DNA from: an uncultured Collinsella sp.
GTDB lineage: Bacteria > Actinomycetota > Coriobacteriia > Coriobacteriales > Coriobacteriaceae
DNA length: 64,000 nt
Assembly: GCA_934667065.1 (NCBI GenBank)
Contig: CAKULD010000001.1
Coordinates: forward strand, 62,001 to 126,000
Reading direction: 5' to 3'
Shown here piece by piece: positions 33,598-42,048 of this stretch; position 1 is the stretch's first letter; each line of letters begins with the position of its first letter. Both the position numbers and the translations under genes were made by a program. A model generated the notes under the pieces. It was not told the origin of the DNA. It did no database searches and was given only the letters and a program-made list of their open reading frames with translations.

Positions 33598-34257
33598 GTG
33601 TCCGCATTTCCGTTCGACGCCGTTATCTTTGACATGGACGGCGTCATCGTCGATACCGAGTATTACTACCTGGGGGAGACCGCTGCGTTTGCCAAAGAGC
33701 TTGGGCTGAACCTGACCCAAGAGGAGCTGAACGGGCAGGTTGGTACCTCGCATCAGTTCTTTTTGCATATGCTGGTCGATTGGTTTGAGCGCGCCGGAAA
33801 GGGGCACTTTACCGGCGAGGAGGCATTGGATCGCTGGGATGAATGGGCACATAAACGACCGCGCGATTATCAGACCTTGATCAATCCGGGCGCCGTGGAG
33901 ACGATTCGCGAGCTCCCGCGCCGCGGCGTTCGCGTGGCGCTGGCCAGTTCGTCTCCCATGGACAGCATCGAGGAAGTGCTCGATGCGTGCGGTCTGTCGG
34001 ATGCCTTTGAGTACGTGGTGAGCGGCGAGCAGTTTAAGGAGAGCAAGCCCGAGCCCGATATTTACCTGCATGCGCTGGATCTGCTGGGACTGCCCGCGGA
34101 CCGCTGCTGCTGCGTCGAGGACTCGGTGCCCGGCATCACTGCCGGCAAACGAGCGGGTCTGACGGTGATTGCCAAACGCGAGGAGCGCTTCGGCTTTAGC
34201 CAGGATGCTGCGGACAAGATCATCGACCAACTGCCAGAGCTGCTGGAGCTTGCGTAG
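33598..34257 (+). CDS. HAD hydrolase, beta-phosphoglucomutase-like subfamily
   Basis: The 219-residue protein has motif I FDMDGVIVD (D12, D14), motif II LASSSPM, motif III lysine FKESKPEPDIY and motif IV CVEDSVPGI. Helical cap residues lie between motifs I and II. It could be a sugar phosphatase or a phosphomutase. The GTG start is set by GGGAGGG 4-5 bases upstream. It ends 58 bases before the GntR regulator gene and may be read with it. Confidence 0.9.
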   Translation: MSAFPFDAVIFDMDGVIVDTEYYYLGETAAFAKELGLNLTQEELNGQVGTSHQFFLHMLVDWFERAGKGHFTGEEALDRWDEWAHKRPRDYQTLINPGAVETIRELPRRGVRVALASSSPMDSIEEVLDACGLSDAFEYVVSGEQFKESKPEPDIYLHALDLLGLPADRCCCVEDSVPGITAGKRAGLTVIAKREERFGFSQDAADKIIDQLPELLELA

Positions 34258-34315
34258 GACTAGCGATGCGTAATCCGCACTGAGTATTGATTCCATATTT
34301 GCCAGGGGAGGGCAA

Positions 34316-35059
34316 ATGCCATCGACTGAAGGGTTGACCGACGGAAAAGCGGCAATCCCGCTATATCAACAGGTTATCGATATCATCAAAAATGACATCA
34401 ATTCTGGTACCTATAAGGCGGGCGCTCGGATACCAAATGAATTCGAATTGGCCGAAAGCTACAAAGTCGGTCGCGTTACCGTTCGGCGAGCCATTGAAGA
34501 GCTTGTCCAGCAGGGCTACCTTACCAAGCAGCAGGGGAGGGGCACGTTTGTAAACGCCCCCAAGCTCAAGCGTAAAATCCGCCAGAAGGACGACGTTCAG
34601 AGCTTTTCGGACGCCTGTCGTGTCAACGAGATGGAGCCCGGGGCGCGTATTGTCTCAAGAAAAGTGTTGCCGGCCGATGCTGCCGAAGCGCAGTTTTTTG
34701 GGGTTCCCGTTGGGTCGGAGCTGATCTGCATTGAACGCGTGCGCACCGCCGATGGCATCCCCGTGATGCTCGAGAACAACACGTACGTTTATGAAGACAA
34801 CGCCTTTTTGGCGAAGGCGGACCTTACCGATCAATCAATTTTCGAGGTCGTGCGCGAACGGACAGGCCGCGGGCCTGCCCTCACCGAGCCGTGCACGCTT
34901 GAGATCGCGTGTGCGTCACCCGAAGTCGCCCGGCTACTGTCCGTTCCCACGGGAGAGCCTCTGTTTTATATGGAGGCATATTTCTACGACGAGCAGCAAC
35001 GGCCGTTTATCATCGGCCGACAGCGGATTGTAGGATCGCGCTACGTTTTTGATATCTAG
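34316..35059 (+). CDS. GntR/HutC-family transcriptional regulator (FrlR-like)
   Basis: The 247-residue regulator has an N-terminal winged helix-turn-helix (IPLYQQVIDIIKNDINSG, RIPNEFELAESYKVGRVTVR, residues 13-80). A C-terminal UTRA ligand domain runs from about 95 to 245 (ARIVSRKVLPADAAEAQFFG, GRQRIVGSRYVF). HutC-type regulators sense small metabolites, often sugar phosphates or amino-sugar derivatives; E. coli FrlR is of this type. It stands immediately upstream of the operon it most likely controls, and palindromes lie in between. Confidence 0.88.
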   Translation: MPSTEGLTDGKAAIPLYQQVIDIIKNDINSGTYKAGARIPNEFELAESYKVGRVTVRRAIEELVQQGYLTKQQGRGTFVNAPKLKRKIRQKDDVQSFSDACRVNEMEPGARIVSRKVLPADAAEAQFFGVPVGSELICIERVRTADGIPVMLENNTYVYEDNAFLAKADLTDQSIFEVVRERTGRGPALTEPCTLEIACASPEVARLLSVPTGEPLFYMEAYFYDEQQRPFIIGRQRIVGSRYVFDI

Positions 35060-35077
35060 GACGTTGATCAAGAGAAC

Positions 35078-35111
35078 GCCCGGCGGCCCAAATTGCCTGC
35101 CGGGCTTTTTT
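35078..35111 (+). terminator. Terminator after the GntR gene
   Basis: GCCCGGC and GCCGGGC enclose 14 bases and are followed by TTTTTTG. Confidence 0.85.
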
Positions 35112-35126
35112 GCCGTTCGCCGCCGT

Positions 35127-35140
35127 TGAACGACCGTTCA
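35127..35140. promoter_or_regulatory. Operator candidate 1 of the Amadori-type operon
   Basis: TGAACGACCGTTCA is a palindrome (6-bp arms, AC centre) between the regulator gene and the operon promoter. Confidence 0.4.
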
Positions 35141-35171
35141 CCCGAGTCTTCGTAACCTGTCCGAAATATCC

Positions 35172-35220
35172 TTGAAGTGCTAAAAACACGCTGATAATCT
35201 ATAGAACGTCATAGGACGTT
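35172..35220 (+). promoter_or_regulatory. Promoter and operator candidate 2 of the Amadori-type operon
   Basis: TTGAAG (35172) with GATAAT (35193) or TAATCT (35195, 17-base spacing) forms a promoter. Directly downstream is AACGTCATAGGACGTT (35205-35220), a palindrome with 6-bp arms over the expected start site, well placed for repression by the adjacent GntR protein. Confidence 0.5.
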
Positions 35221-35279
35221 TGCATTGCGCGAACGTTAAAGCGAGACACGATAAGGTCTCGGGTTCTTTGGAGGTATCT

Positions 35280-36743
35280 ATGTCAGATACGAAGGCGAAG
35301 AAGACAAACAGACGTTTCAAATTCAAATTACCGCACGTCTATACGATCATGTTCTTGCTGATCGTTGTCTTTGCGGTCCTGACCTGGATCGTTCCCTCTG
35401 GCCAGTATCAGCGCAAGACAATCTCGACGGCGGCGGGCGAGCGCGAAGTCGCCGTTGCCGGAACCTATGAACAGGTCGATAAGAACTATACCGATTCCGA
35501 GACCGGTGAGACCATCAACCTGGGTCAGGATATCTTTGCGGTTTTGCAGGCGCCCACCGAGGGTATCCAGGCGGCGGCCGACGTCGTCGCGTTCGTCCTG
35601 CTGATTGGTGGTTCGTTTGCAATCATCACCAAGACCAATGCGTTGAATGCCGGCATGAGCCGCGTGATTAAAAAGCTCAAGAATAAGGACATCCTCATCA
35701 TTCCCATCACGATGACCTTGCTGTCCATCTGCGGCACGACGTTTGGTATGTCTGAGGAAGCCCTGCCGTTCTACGCCATCTTCATTCCCATCATGATGGG
35801 CATCGGCTATGACTCGATGACGGCATTTATCATCTGCTTCCTCGGTCCTAACCTGGGATACTGCGCCTCGACCATTGATCCGTTTAACGTTTTGATCGCC
35901 CAGGGCATCATTGGTATCGAGGGCAATCCGCAGCTGTGGCTGCGCGCCGTTTCTTGGGTTATCTTCACCGCCGTCGGTATCGCATGGGCTATGCGCTATG
36001 CCATGCGCGTAAAGAAAAACCCCGAGTCGTCCATTACGTATGAGGACGACAAGCTCAAGCGCGTTGAGTTCTCTGTGACCGACGCTTCCATCGAGGAGGA
36101 GTTCACCACCCGCCAGAAGCTCGTACTGATCGATTTCGCTTGCGGTATGGGTATTATCGTTTGGGGCCTTGTCACGCAGGGCTGGTACATGAATGAGATC
36201 TCTGCCGTGTTCCTTGGCATGGGCCTGCTTGCCGGTATCCTGGGCGGTCTTGACCAGCAGACGATTGCCGAGGAGTTCGTTAAGGGCCTTGCCGACTTTG
36301 CGTACGCCGCCATCGTTATCGGTATTGCTCGCGGCATTCTGGTCATCGCCGAGGGCGGTATGATCATCGACACCATCCTCCAGGCACTTGCCACCGCACT
36401 CGCCGGAGCGCCGGCCGCCGTGTACACCACGTTTATGTACGTCGTTCTTGGCCTGCTCTCCCTGCTCGTTCCCTCGAGCTCTGGCCTGGCGGCGCTCACC
36501 ATGCCCGTTATGGGTCCCCTGACCGAGCTCATGGGCCTCAATCCCGAGGCTGCCGTCACCGCGCTCCAGTTTGCCAACCAAACCATCAACACTATCAGCC
36601 CTACGGCGGGCATGACGGTTGCCGGCCTTGCCGTGGCAAAGATTTCGTTTGGCCAATGGTGGAAGACCATTTGGAAGTTCTTCATCTTTATGGTCGTCTT
36701 TGGTCTGATCATAACGGCTATCTCTGGCATGCTTCCGGTGTAG
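35280..36743 (+). CDS. YfcC-family carrier (DcuC/arginine-ornithine-antiporter-like)
   Basis: The 487-residue integral membrane protein has about 12 helices, and the first is YTIMFLLIVVFAVLTWIVPSGQY. YfcC proteins belong to the C4-dicarboxylate/amino-acid carrier group, with the re-entrant-like blocks GTTFGMSEEALPFYAIFIPI and LLVPSSSGLAALTMPVMGPL. It is the only transporter in the operon and so the likely importer of its substrate, an amino-acid conjugate if the frl assignment is right. The ATG follows GGAGGTATC. Confidence 0.87.
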   Translation: MSDTKAKKTNRRFKFKLPHVYTIMFLLIVVFAVLTWIVPSGQYQRKTISTAAGEREVAVAGTYEQVDKNYTDSETGETINLGQDIFAVLQAPTEGIQAAADVVAFVLLIGGSFAIITKTNALNAGMSRVIKKLKNKDILIIPITMTLLSICGTTFGMSEEALPFYAIFIPIMMGIGYDSMTAFIICFLGPNLGYCASTIDPFNVLIAQGIIGIEGNPQLWLRAVSWVIFTAVGIAWAMRYAMRVKKNPESSITYEDDKLKRVEFSVTDASIEEEFTTRQKLVLIDFACGMGIIVWGLVTQGWYMNEISAVFLGMGLLAGILGGLDQQTIAEEFVKGLADFAYAAIVIGIARGILVIAEGGMIIDTILQALATALAGAPAAVYTTFMYVVLGLLSLLVPSSSGLAALTMPVMGPLTELMGLNPEAAVTALQFANQTINTISPTAGMTVAGLAVAKISFGQWWKTIWKFFIFMVVFGLIITAISGMLPV

Positions 36744-36752
36744 GTGGTTGTG

Positions 36753-38336
36753 ATGTCTGATCGCTTGACGGTGCTGACGTCTAAGAGCGTCTTTACCGGT
36801 ACGGGAGACCTGCCGTTTGAAGGTTTTGTCGCGGTACGCGGCAATCGGATTGAAGCCGTCGGTGGCGCTGGTGAGGCAGGCTCGTTTCTCGCCCAGGCAG
36901 ATGAGGTGATCGATTGTGGCGACAGAACTGTCATGCCTGGCCTGGTCGATGTGCATACGTTCTATACGGGCTGGGCGTTGCGGAGCCTGGGGGCCGACTT
37001 ATCCGAAGCCTCTGACGTCGACGAAGTGGTAGTGCTTCTGCAGTTGTGGAAGGATGCCCACCTCGATTGCGCCGCCGCCTTTGGGCACGACCTTCCTGCG
37101 TCGCTCGCCGAAGACATTGAGAATGAAAAAACGGCGGCAGCGCTCGGCGGCGCCTTCGGAGATATTCCCGTTGTCTGCTTTACCCCGGGTGCCGAGACGT
37201 GCGTTCTCAACGCCGCCGCCAGCGAGCGCTATGGTTTTACGCCCGAGGCCTGCTATGCCGAGAAGATCTGGCGTATGATGCGGGACTTCTTGGCGCTTCC
37301 CGAGGTGCGCGCCGGGTATTCGGATTACATGGCGATGCTGAACGCTCGCGGTGTCACGGCTATCAAAGAGATGGCCTTCGATGACTATTACGGATTTGCC
37401 GATGAGATGGCGCGCCGTGAGGAATCTGGCGAGCTGACGGTTCGCGTCTCCATGATGTCGCAGCCGGTGGGCGCCGGGGCGAATCTGCCCTATGCCCGTG
37501 CGGCGCGTGATCGCTTCCAGGGACCGTTTGTTCGTTTCTCGGGCTTCAACCGCATGACCGATCGCGGCGTATGGGCGGGGCTTGCCGAGATGATCGACCC
37601 GTATGAGGAGACGGCCGATGCGGGGGCTGCCGGCAAGACGGTTGTCGAGGAGCCCGAGTGGGGTTTGATTGAGGACGAGCTGCGCGCGATTGATGCCGAG
37701 GGCTTCCGTTACTCGCTTCATTGTCAGGGCGACGGCGCCGTTCGCCACACCGTTGCGCTGTATGCCTCGCTGCCGCGAGATGAGCACGGAGCCATGCTTC
37801 GACGCCACGCGATCACCGACCTCGAGAACTCTGATCCGGAAGACCTTGCCCTTTTTGGCAAGCTGGGCGGAATCTGCGAGGTCTACCCCCAGATCCTCAC
37901 GCTCGATAAGCGCGAGGACTGCCTGTCGATGATGCGTCGGCAGATCGGCGAGGTCCGACTGCAGCACAGCTGGAACCGTCGCGGCATGGAAGACGCGGGA
38001 TGTACGGTGTGCTGTGGCACCGACCTTCCGCTCTTGATTCCGAGTCTGGGCGAATCAATCTACAGCGCGTGCGGTGGTTATTTTGCCGACGGTTTGCCCG
38101 TGAATGAGGGCAATACGCTGATGATTGCCGAGCTCCTTCGTGCATGGACGGCAGGGGGCGCATATGACCTGATGCGCGAGGATGAGCTGGGAACGCTCGA
38201 GGCCGGTAAGCTTGCCGACATCTGTGTGCTCGATCGCGATGTGTTTGACCTTGACTACCACGATGCCTGTGACCTTGCTGTTGATATGACCATGTCGGAC
38301 GGACGTATCGTGTTCGACCGAAATAAGGAGGTTTAG
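36753..38336 (+). CDS. Amidohydrolase-family protein (YtcJ-like) with altered metal site
   Basis: The 527-residue protein has the composite beta-sandwich and TIM-barrel layout of Amidohydro_3 enzymes. The N-terminal strand leads to VMPGLVDVHTFYTG, and the end has GTLEAGKLADICVLDRDVFD. The usual HxH after VD is HTF here, so one metal ligand is lost; LHCQGDGAVRH and CCGTDLPLLIP keep a later His and Asp. It may use a single metal or be non-hydrolytic. ATG 36753 is chosen over an in-frame GTG three codons earlier. The next gene starts 1 base after its stop. Confidence 0.8.
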   Translation: MSDRLTVLTSKSVFTGTGDLPFEGFVAVRGNRIEAVGGAGEAGSFLAQADEVIDCGDRTVMPGLVDVHTFYTGWALRSLGADLSEASDVDEVVVLLQLWKDAHLDCAAAFGHDLPASLAEDIENEKTAAALGGAFGDIPVVCFTPGAETCVLNAAASERYGFTPEACYAEKIWRMMRDFLALPEVRAGYSDYMAMLNARGVTAIKEMAFDDYYGFADEMARREESGELTVRVSMMSQPVGAGANLPYARAARDRFQGPFVRFSGFNRMTDRGVWAGLAEMIDPYEETADAGAAGKTVVEEPEWGLIEDELRAIDAEGFRYSLHCQGDGAVRHTVALYASLPRDEHGAMLRRHAITDLENSDPEDLALFGKLGGICEVYPQILTLDKREDCLSMMRRQIGEVRLQHSWNRRGMEDAGCTVCCGTDLPLLIPSLGESIYSACGGYFADGLPVNEGNTLMIAELLRAWTAGGAYDLMREDELGTLEAGKLADICVLDRDVFDLDYHDACDLAVDMTMSDGRIVFDRNKEV

Positions 38337-38337
38337 C

Positions 38338-39189
38338 ATGCCTGAAACCAAACCGACGCTGCGTCGCGAGCAGATCGCGGGCATGAACATCCACTACATC
38401 ATGTGGTCGCTCGACTATTTTTTGGATACGCAACAGCGTCTGGGCTTTGAGTCCATCGAGTTGTGGTGCGCCGAGCCCCATGTGACGCTCGATCACACTG
38501 GGTATTTTGAGGCCGAGGTTCTGGCGAAAAAGGCCGCCGACCGTGGTCTGCGCTATCGGACGCTCTGCCCCGAGAATGTGGTCTATCCATGGCAGTATTG
38601 CGCCCGTAAGCCGCTTCACGAGCAGCGGAGCCTTGCGTATTTCAAGCATGGCATCGAGCTTGCCGAGGTGCTGGGATGCGACCGCATGTCCGTAAACTCG
38701 GGTTGGGGTGACTGGGACGAAGACCGCGAAGAGGCGTGGAAGCGCAGCCGCGAGCATCTATCCATCTTGGCGGAGTATGCCGGCGAGCACGGCCTGGTGC
38801 TAACAATGGAGAGCCTGCGTCCCGAGGAGAGCAACCTTGTGACGACCGTCGCCGATGCCAAGCGCATGATCGATGAGGTCGCGAGTCCGTATCTGCAGCC
38901 TATGGTCGATACGACCGCAATGGGTGTTGCGGGTGAGTCGCTCGAGGACTGGTTTGCCGCATTTGGCGACGGTGCGATCCACGAGATGCACTTTATCGAT
39001 GGCGACCCCTATGGCCATCTGGTCTGGGGCGACGGCAAGCACGATATGGATGCCTTCGTCGCCACGCTCAACGCCCATGGTTTCGATGGCATGTTGGGTC
39101 AGGAAATCACGGACGGTCGTTACTACGATGACCCGGCTGCGGCAGATGCCAAGAACATGGCCGCCTTCGAGAAGTATCTGATTGACTAG
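38338..39189 (+). CDS. Sugar isomerase/epimerase, FrlC-like
   Basis: The 283-residue xylose-isomerase-like TIM barrel resembles FrlC, which interconverts psicoselysine and fructoselysine. Shared patterns are GFESIELWCAEPHV, RYRTLCPENVVYPW and the metal-ligand blocks LTMESLRPEESNLVT, PMVDTTAM, EMHFIDGDPYGHLVWGDGK and GQEITDGRYY. The start is preceded by AAGGAGG inside the end of the amidohydrolase gene. Its place next to FrlB- and FrlD-like genes supports the call; a related ketose epimerase is the alternative. Confidence 0.8.
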   Translation: MPETKPTLRREQIAGMNIHYIMWSLDYFLDTQQRLGFESIELWCAEPHVTLDHTGYFEAEVLAKKAADRGLRYRTLCPENVVYPWQYCARKPLHEQRSLAYFKHGIELAEVLGCDRMSVNSGWGDWDEDREEAWKRSREHLSILAEYAGEHGLVLTMESLRPEESNLVTTVADAKRMIDEVASPYLQPMVDTTAMGVAGESLEDWFAAFGDGAIHEMHFIDGDPYGHLVWGDGKHDMDAFVATLNAHGFDGMLGQEITDGRYYDDPAAADAKNMAAFEKYLID

Positions 39190-39255
39190 ATAAGATTTTG
39201 CTCGGTCATGCAAGACGCGTCATGCATGGCCGGCCAAACTGGAAAGGAACTAAAC

Positions 39256-40224
39256 ATGAACGCACATGATCTGATTAAGGAAGCAATTGCCGAGAAGGGC
39301 AAGTTCGACAGCGTCTACTGGATTGCCTGCGGCGGCTCCATGATCGATCTGATTCCAGCCCATGAGCTCTTGCAGCGCGAGGCGACGACGTTCACCTCGT
39401 ATATCTATACGGCCCGTGAGTTCGACATCATGCGTCCTCGTCGCCTGGGCGAGAAGTCTCTGGTCATTGCCTGCAGTCACAGCGGCAATACCCCCGAGGT
39501 CGTCGAGGGCTGCGAGATTGCCCTTGCCGCGGGCGCGACGGTGATCGCGCAGACCGATAACGCCGGTTCCAAGATCGATACTGGTAAGTGGGTCACCTGG
39601 GTGTACCCGTGGGGCGAGGGCGTTCCGCAGGCCGAAGTCCCTGCCGGCATCTCGCTGTCGCTCGCGGCCGAGCTGCTCGACCAGCAGGAGGGCTACGCCG
39701 ATCTCGCTGACATGTATGCCGGTATTGCCGAAATGGATAAGATTTTGCCTCCCGCACGCGAAAAGGTAAATGCCGAGCTGGGCGATCGCTTTGCCAAGCT
39801 TTGCCAGGAGCATGAGTTCTTCTATATCCTGGGCAGCGGTCCCAACTTTAGCCAGACGTATGGCTTCGCCATCTGCTCGCTCATGGAGATGCAGTGGCAG
39901 CACTGCAGCTATATCCACTCTGCCGAGTACTTCCATGGCCCCTTTGAGGCTACCCAGGATGGCGTCTTCTACTTCTTGCAGATGGGCTCGAGCGAGTGCC
40001 GTCCTATGGACGAGCGCGCCCTGGCGTTCCTCGAGACCCATACCGACACGCTGATGGTGCTTGATGCCAAGGAGTACGGTATGGAGGCCGTGCCGGCGAG
40101 CGTTCGTTCCTATCTGGATCCGGTGCTGTTCTACGCTATGAACTGCGAGCTGCGTGCAGCGCGCGGCAAGGTGTTCGATCACGACCCCGACTTCCGTCGC
40201 TACATGGGCGTTGTTGAGTACTAG
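39256..40224 (+). CDS. SIS-domain deglycase, FrlB-like (fructoselysine-6-phosphate deglycase)
   Basis: The 322-residue protein has two SIS domains: IACGGSMIDLIPAHELL and ACSHSGNTPEVVEGCEIA in the first, ILGSGPNFSQTYGFA in the second. SAEYFHGPFEATQDGV carries the likely catalytic His/Glu, and it ends DFRRYMGVVEY, as FrlB does (RRYYGGLVEY). FrlB splits fructoselysine-6-phosphate to glucose-6-phosphate and lysine. ATG 39256 follows GGAAAGGAAC. The glucose-6-phosphate product would enter glycolysis through Pgi, also encoded in this window. Confidence 0.82.
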   Translation: MNAHDLIKEAIAEKGKFDSVYWIACGGSMIDLIPAHELLQREATTFTSYIYTAREFDIMRPRRLGEKSLVIACSHSGNTPEVVEGCEIALAAGATVIAQTDNAGSKIDTGKWVTWVYPWGEGVPQAEVPAGISLSLAAELLDQQEGYADLADMYAGIAEMDKILPPAREKVNAELGDRFAKLCQEHEFFYILGSGPNFSQTYGFAICSLMEMQWQHCSYIHSAEYFHGPFEATQDGVFYFLQMGSSECRPMDERALAFLETHTDTLMVLDAKEYGMEAVPASVRSYLDPVLFYAMNCELRAARGKVFDHDPDFRRYMGVVEY

Positions 40225-40238
40225 GAAGGATAGATACC

Positions 40239-41102
40239 ATGGCTTTTAACGTTAACGCGCTCGGGTTTGGTGACAACGTCGTCGATCGCTATGAGCATAT
40301 CCATACCATGTATCCCGGCGGCAATGCGGTGAATTTTGCCGTTTACGCCAAGAAGTGCGGTGCTGCGCGCTCTGCATATATGGGCATCTTTGGCAACGAC
40401 GCCGCTGCCGAGCATGTGATTGCAAGTCTTGAGGACGAGGGCATTGAGCTCGCTAAGTGCGAGCAGCTTATTGGCGAGAATGGCGCGGCGCGTGTGACCG
40501 TGGTCGATGGCGACCGCGTATTCCTCGGCTCCAATGAGGGCGGCATCCGTGGCGATGCGCGCTATGTGCTCGATCGCTTTGATCTGGCATACATGAAGCA
40601 GTTCGACGTAGTCCACTCGGGCAACTACTGCTTTACCGAGCGCGAGCTCCCCAAGCTGAAGGCTGCGGGCATCACCGTATCGTTTGACTTCTCGGACGAT
40701 TCCACCGATGAATACTATGAGCAGATTGCCCCGTTTGTCGACTTCGCCTTCTTTAGCGCCGCGGACGCTGCGAGCGAGGATGAGATTCGCGAGCGCCTCG
40801 CCTGGGTGAAGAGCCTGGGTCCGCGCTTTGTGTCTGCGACGGCGGGCGCCGAGGGCTGCATCGCCTATGACGGCGAGCGTTACTATCGCCAGCTGGCAAA
40901 GCCCGTAACGGACATGAAGGACACCATGGGAGCCGGGGACTCGTTCCTGACTTCATTCCTGATGTGCTACCTCGATTCCGCCAAGCGTGGAGACAGCGGT
41001 TCTGAGGCTATTGAGCATGCGCTCGATTTTGCGGCAGGCTTTGCCTCGACCGTGTGCGGCATGGAGGGCTCTTGGGGTCACGGAGCTCCGATCGCCGAGT
41101 AG
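40239..41102 (+). CDS. PfkB-family sugar kinase, FrlD-like (fructoselysine 6-kinase)
   Basis: The 287-residue kinase has the FrlD-type opening GFGDNVVDRY...MYPGGNAVNFAVYAKKCG. The PfkB C-terminal signature with the catalytic Asp is DTMGAGDSFLTSF. FrlD phosphorylates fructoselysine at C6 before deglycation. It starts 14 bases after the frlB-like gene. A weak hairpin and 118 bases separate it from a second kinase gene. Confidence 0.84.
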   Translation: MAFNVNALGFGDNVVDRYEHIHTMYPGGNAVNFAVYAKKCGAARSAYMGIFGNDAAAEHVIASLEDEGIELAKCEQLIGENGAARVTVVDGDRVFLGSNEGGIRGDARYVLDRFDLAYMKQFDVVHSGNYCFTERELPKLKAAGITVSFDFSDDSTDEYYEQIAPFVDFAFFSAADAASEDEIRERLAWVKSLGPRFVSATAGAEGCIAYDGERYYRQLAKPVTDMKDTMGAGDSFLTSFLMCYLDSAKRGDSGSEAIEHALDFAAGFASTVCGMEGSWGHGAPIAE

Positions 41103-41220
41103 CCTGAGAAAGCGCTGGGCGGCTTGGGGCTGAAGCCTTGGCTGACTGACGCGAGATTACATCGGAATTCGGATAGGGGCTCGCCTTGGGTGGGCCCCTT
41201 TTTGATTGCTGGAGAAGACT

Positions 41221-42021
41221 ATGGATATCAAAGCATGCGCAGCTGGCTTCTGCTGTGCGGACGTGTATCAAAACATCGGTGTGTTCTATCCGACTGGCAA
41301 TGGCATCGACTGGGGTATCCATCTGGCGCGAATGGGCGTATCGGTATCTGCGGTGTCGGTTGTCGGAAAGGACGAGTACGGAGACAAGATGCGCGAGGCG
41401 CTGGCTGCCGAGGGGTTCGACATCTCGCATCTTCGCGTGGAGGACGGCGATACCTCGGTGATGCTCATGGCGTTGAAGGACGGCGTCGACCGCGTACATC
41501 TCGAGGCGATTGACGGTGTTATGGAAACGTACCGGCCAAACGATGGTGACCGGGCATTTATCCTGGAGCACGATGTCATCCATACCGACCTGTTTGGAAA
41601 CTGCTTAGACCTGCTGCCCGAATGGCACGAGGCGGGCAAGACCGTCGTCATGGACTTTTCGGTGTTCAGTCAAGATCCCGAATACACCTGTGAGAGTCAT
41701 TTTCCTTACGTGGACTATGCCTTTATGTCGTTTGAGGAGGATAGCGCGGAGCTGCGCGACTGGGTGCGCCATGTGCAGGAGCTGGGTCCGCGCGTGGCGG
41801 TCGCCACGCTTGGCGAGAAGGGAAGCATCGCCTATGACGGTGAGCGCTTCTATGAATGTGGGATCGTGCCGGCCGAGAAGGTCGTCAATACCGTGGGCGC
41901 CGGCGACTCGTATATCGCCGGATTCACCAAGGGTGTACTGGATGGGCTTGACGTGTCGGCGTGCATGCATGCCGGTGCCGAGCTTTCGTCCCGAGTCATT
42001 GGGTCGTTCGAACCGTACTAG
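41221..42021 (+). CDS. Second PfkB-family sugar kinase (FrlD paralogue)
   Basis: The 266-residue kinase is related to the preceding one (CCADVYQNIGVFYPTGNGID replaces the DNVVD...PGGN opening; NTVGAGDSYIAGF is the catalytic block). The sugar-contact residues at the N-terminus therefore differ: GGN has become TGN. This suggests it phosphorylates a different conjugate or sugar. The ATG follows TGGAGAAG. It is transcribed with the operon unless the hairpin at about 41176 stops transcription. Confidence 0.82.
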   Translation: MDIKACAAGFCCADVYQNIGVFYPTGNGIDWGIHLARMGVSVSAVSVVGKDEYGDKMREALAAEGFDISHLRVEDGDTSVMLMALKDGVDRVHLEAIDGVMETYRPNDGDRAFILEHDVIHTDLFGNCLDLLPEWHEAGKTVVMDFSVFSQDPEYTCESHFPYVDYAFMSFEEDSAELRDWVRHVQELGPRVAVATLGEKGSIAYDGERFYECGIVPAEKVVNTVGAGDSYIAGFTKGVLDGLDVSACMHAGAELSSRVIGSFEPY

Positions 42022-42048
42022 GAACAAAAGCCTGGAAAGGAGTGCAAG

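Noticed and set aside
35328..36956. A minus-strand frame of 542 codons opposite the YfcC carrier
   Set aside because: It is rich in His/Asp/Arg with no motif, and the plus-strand membrane protein is unambiguous.
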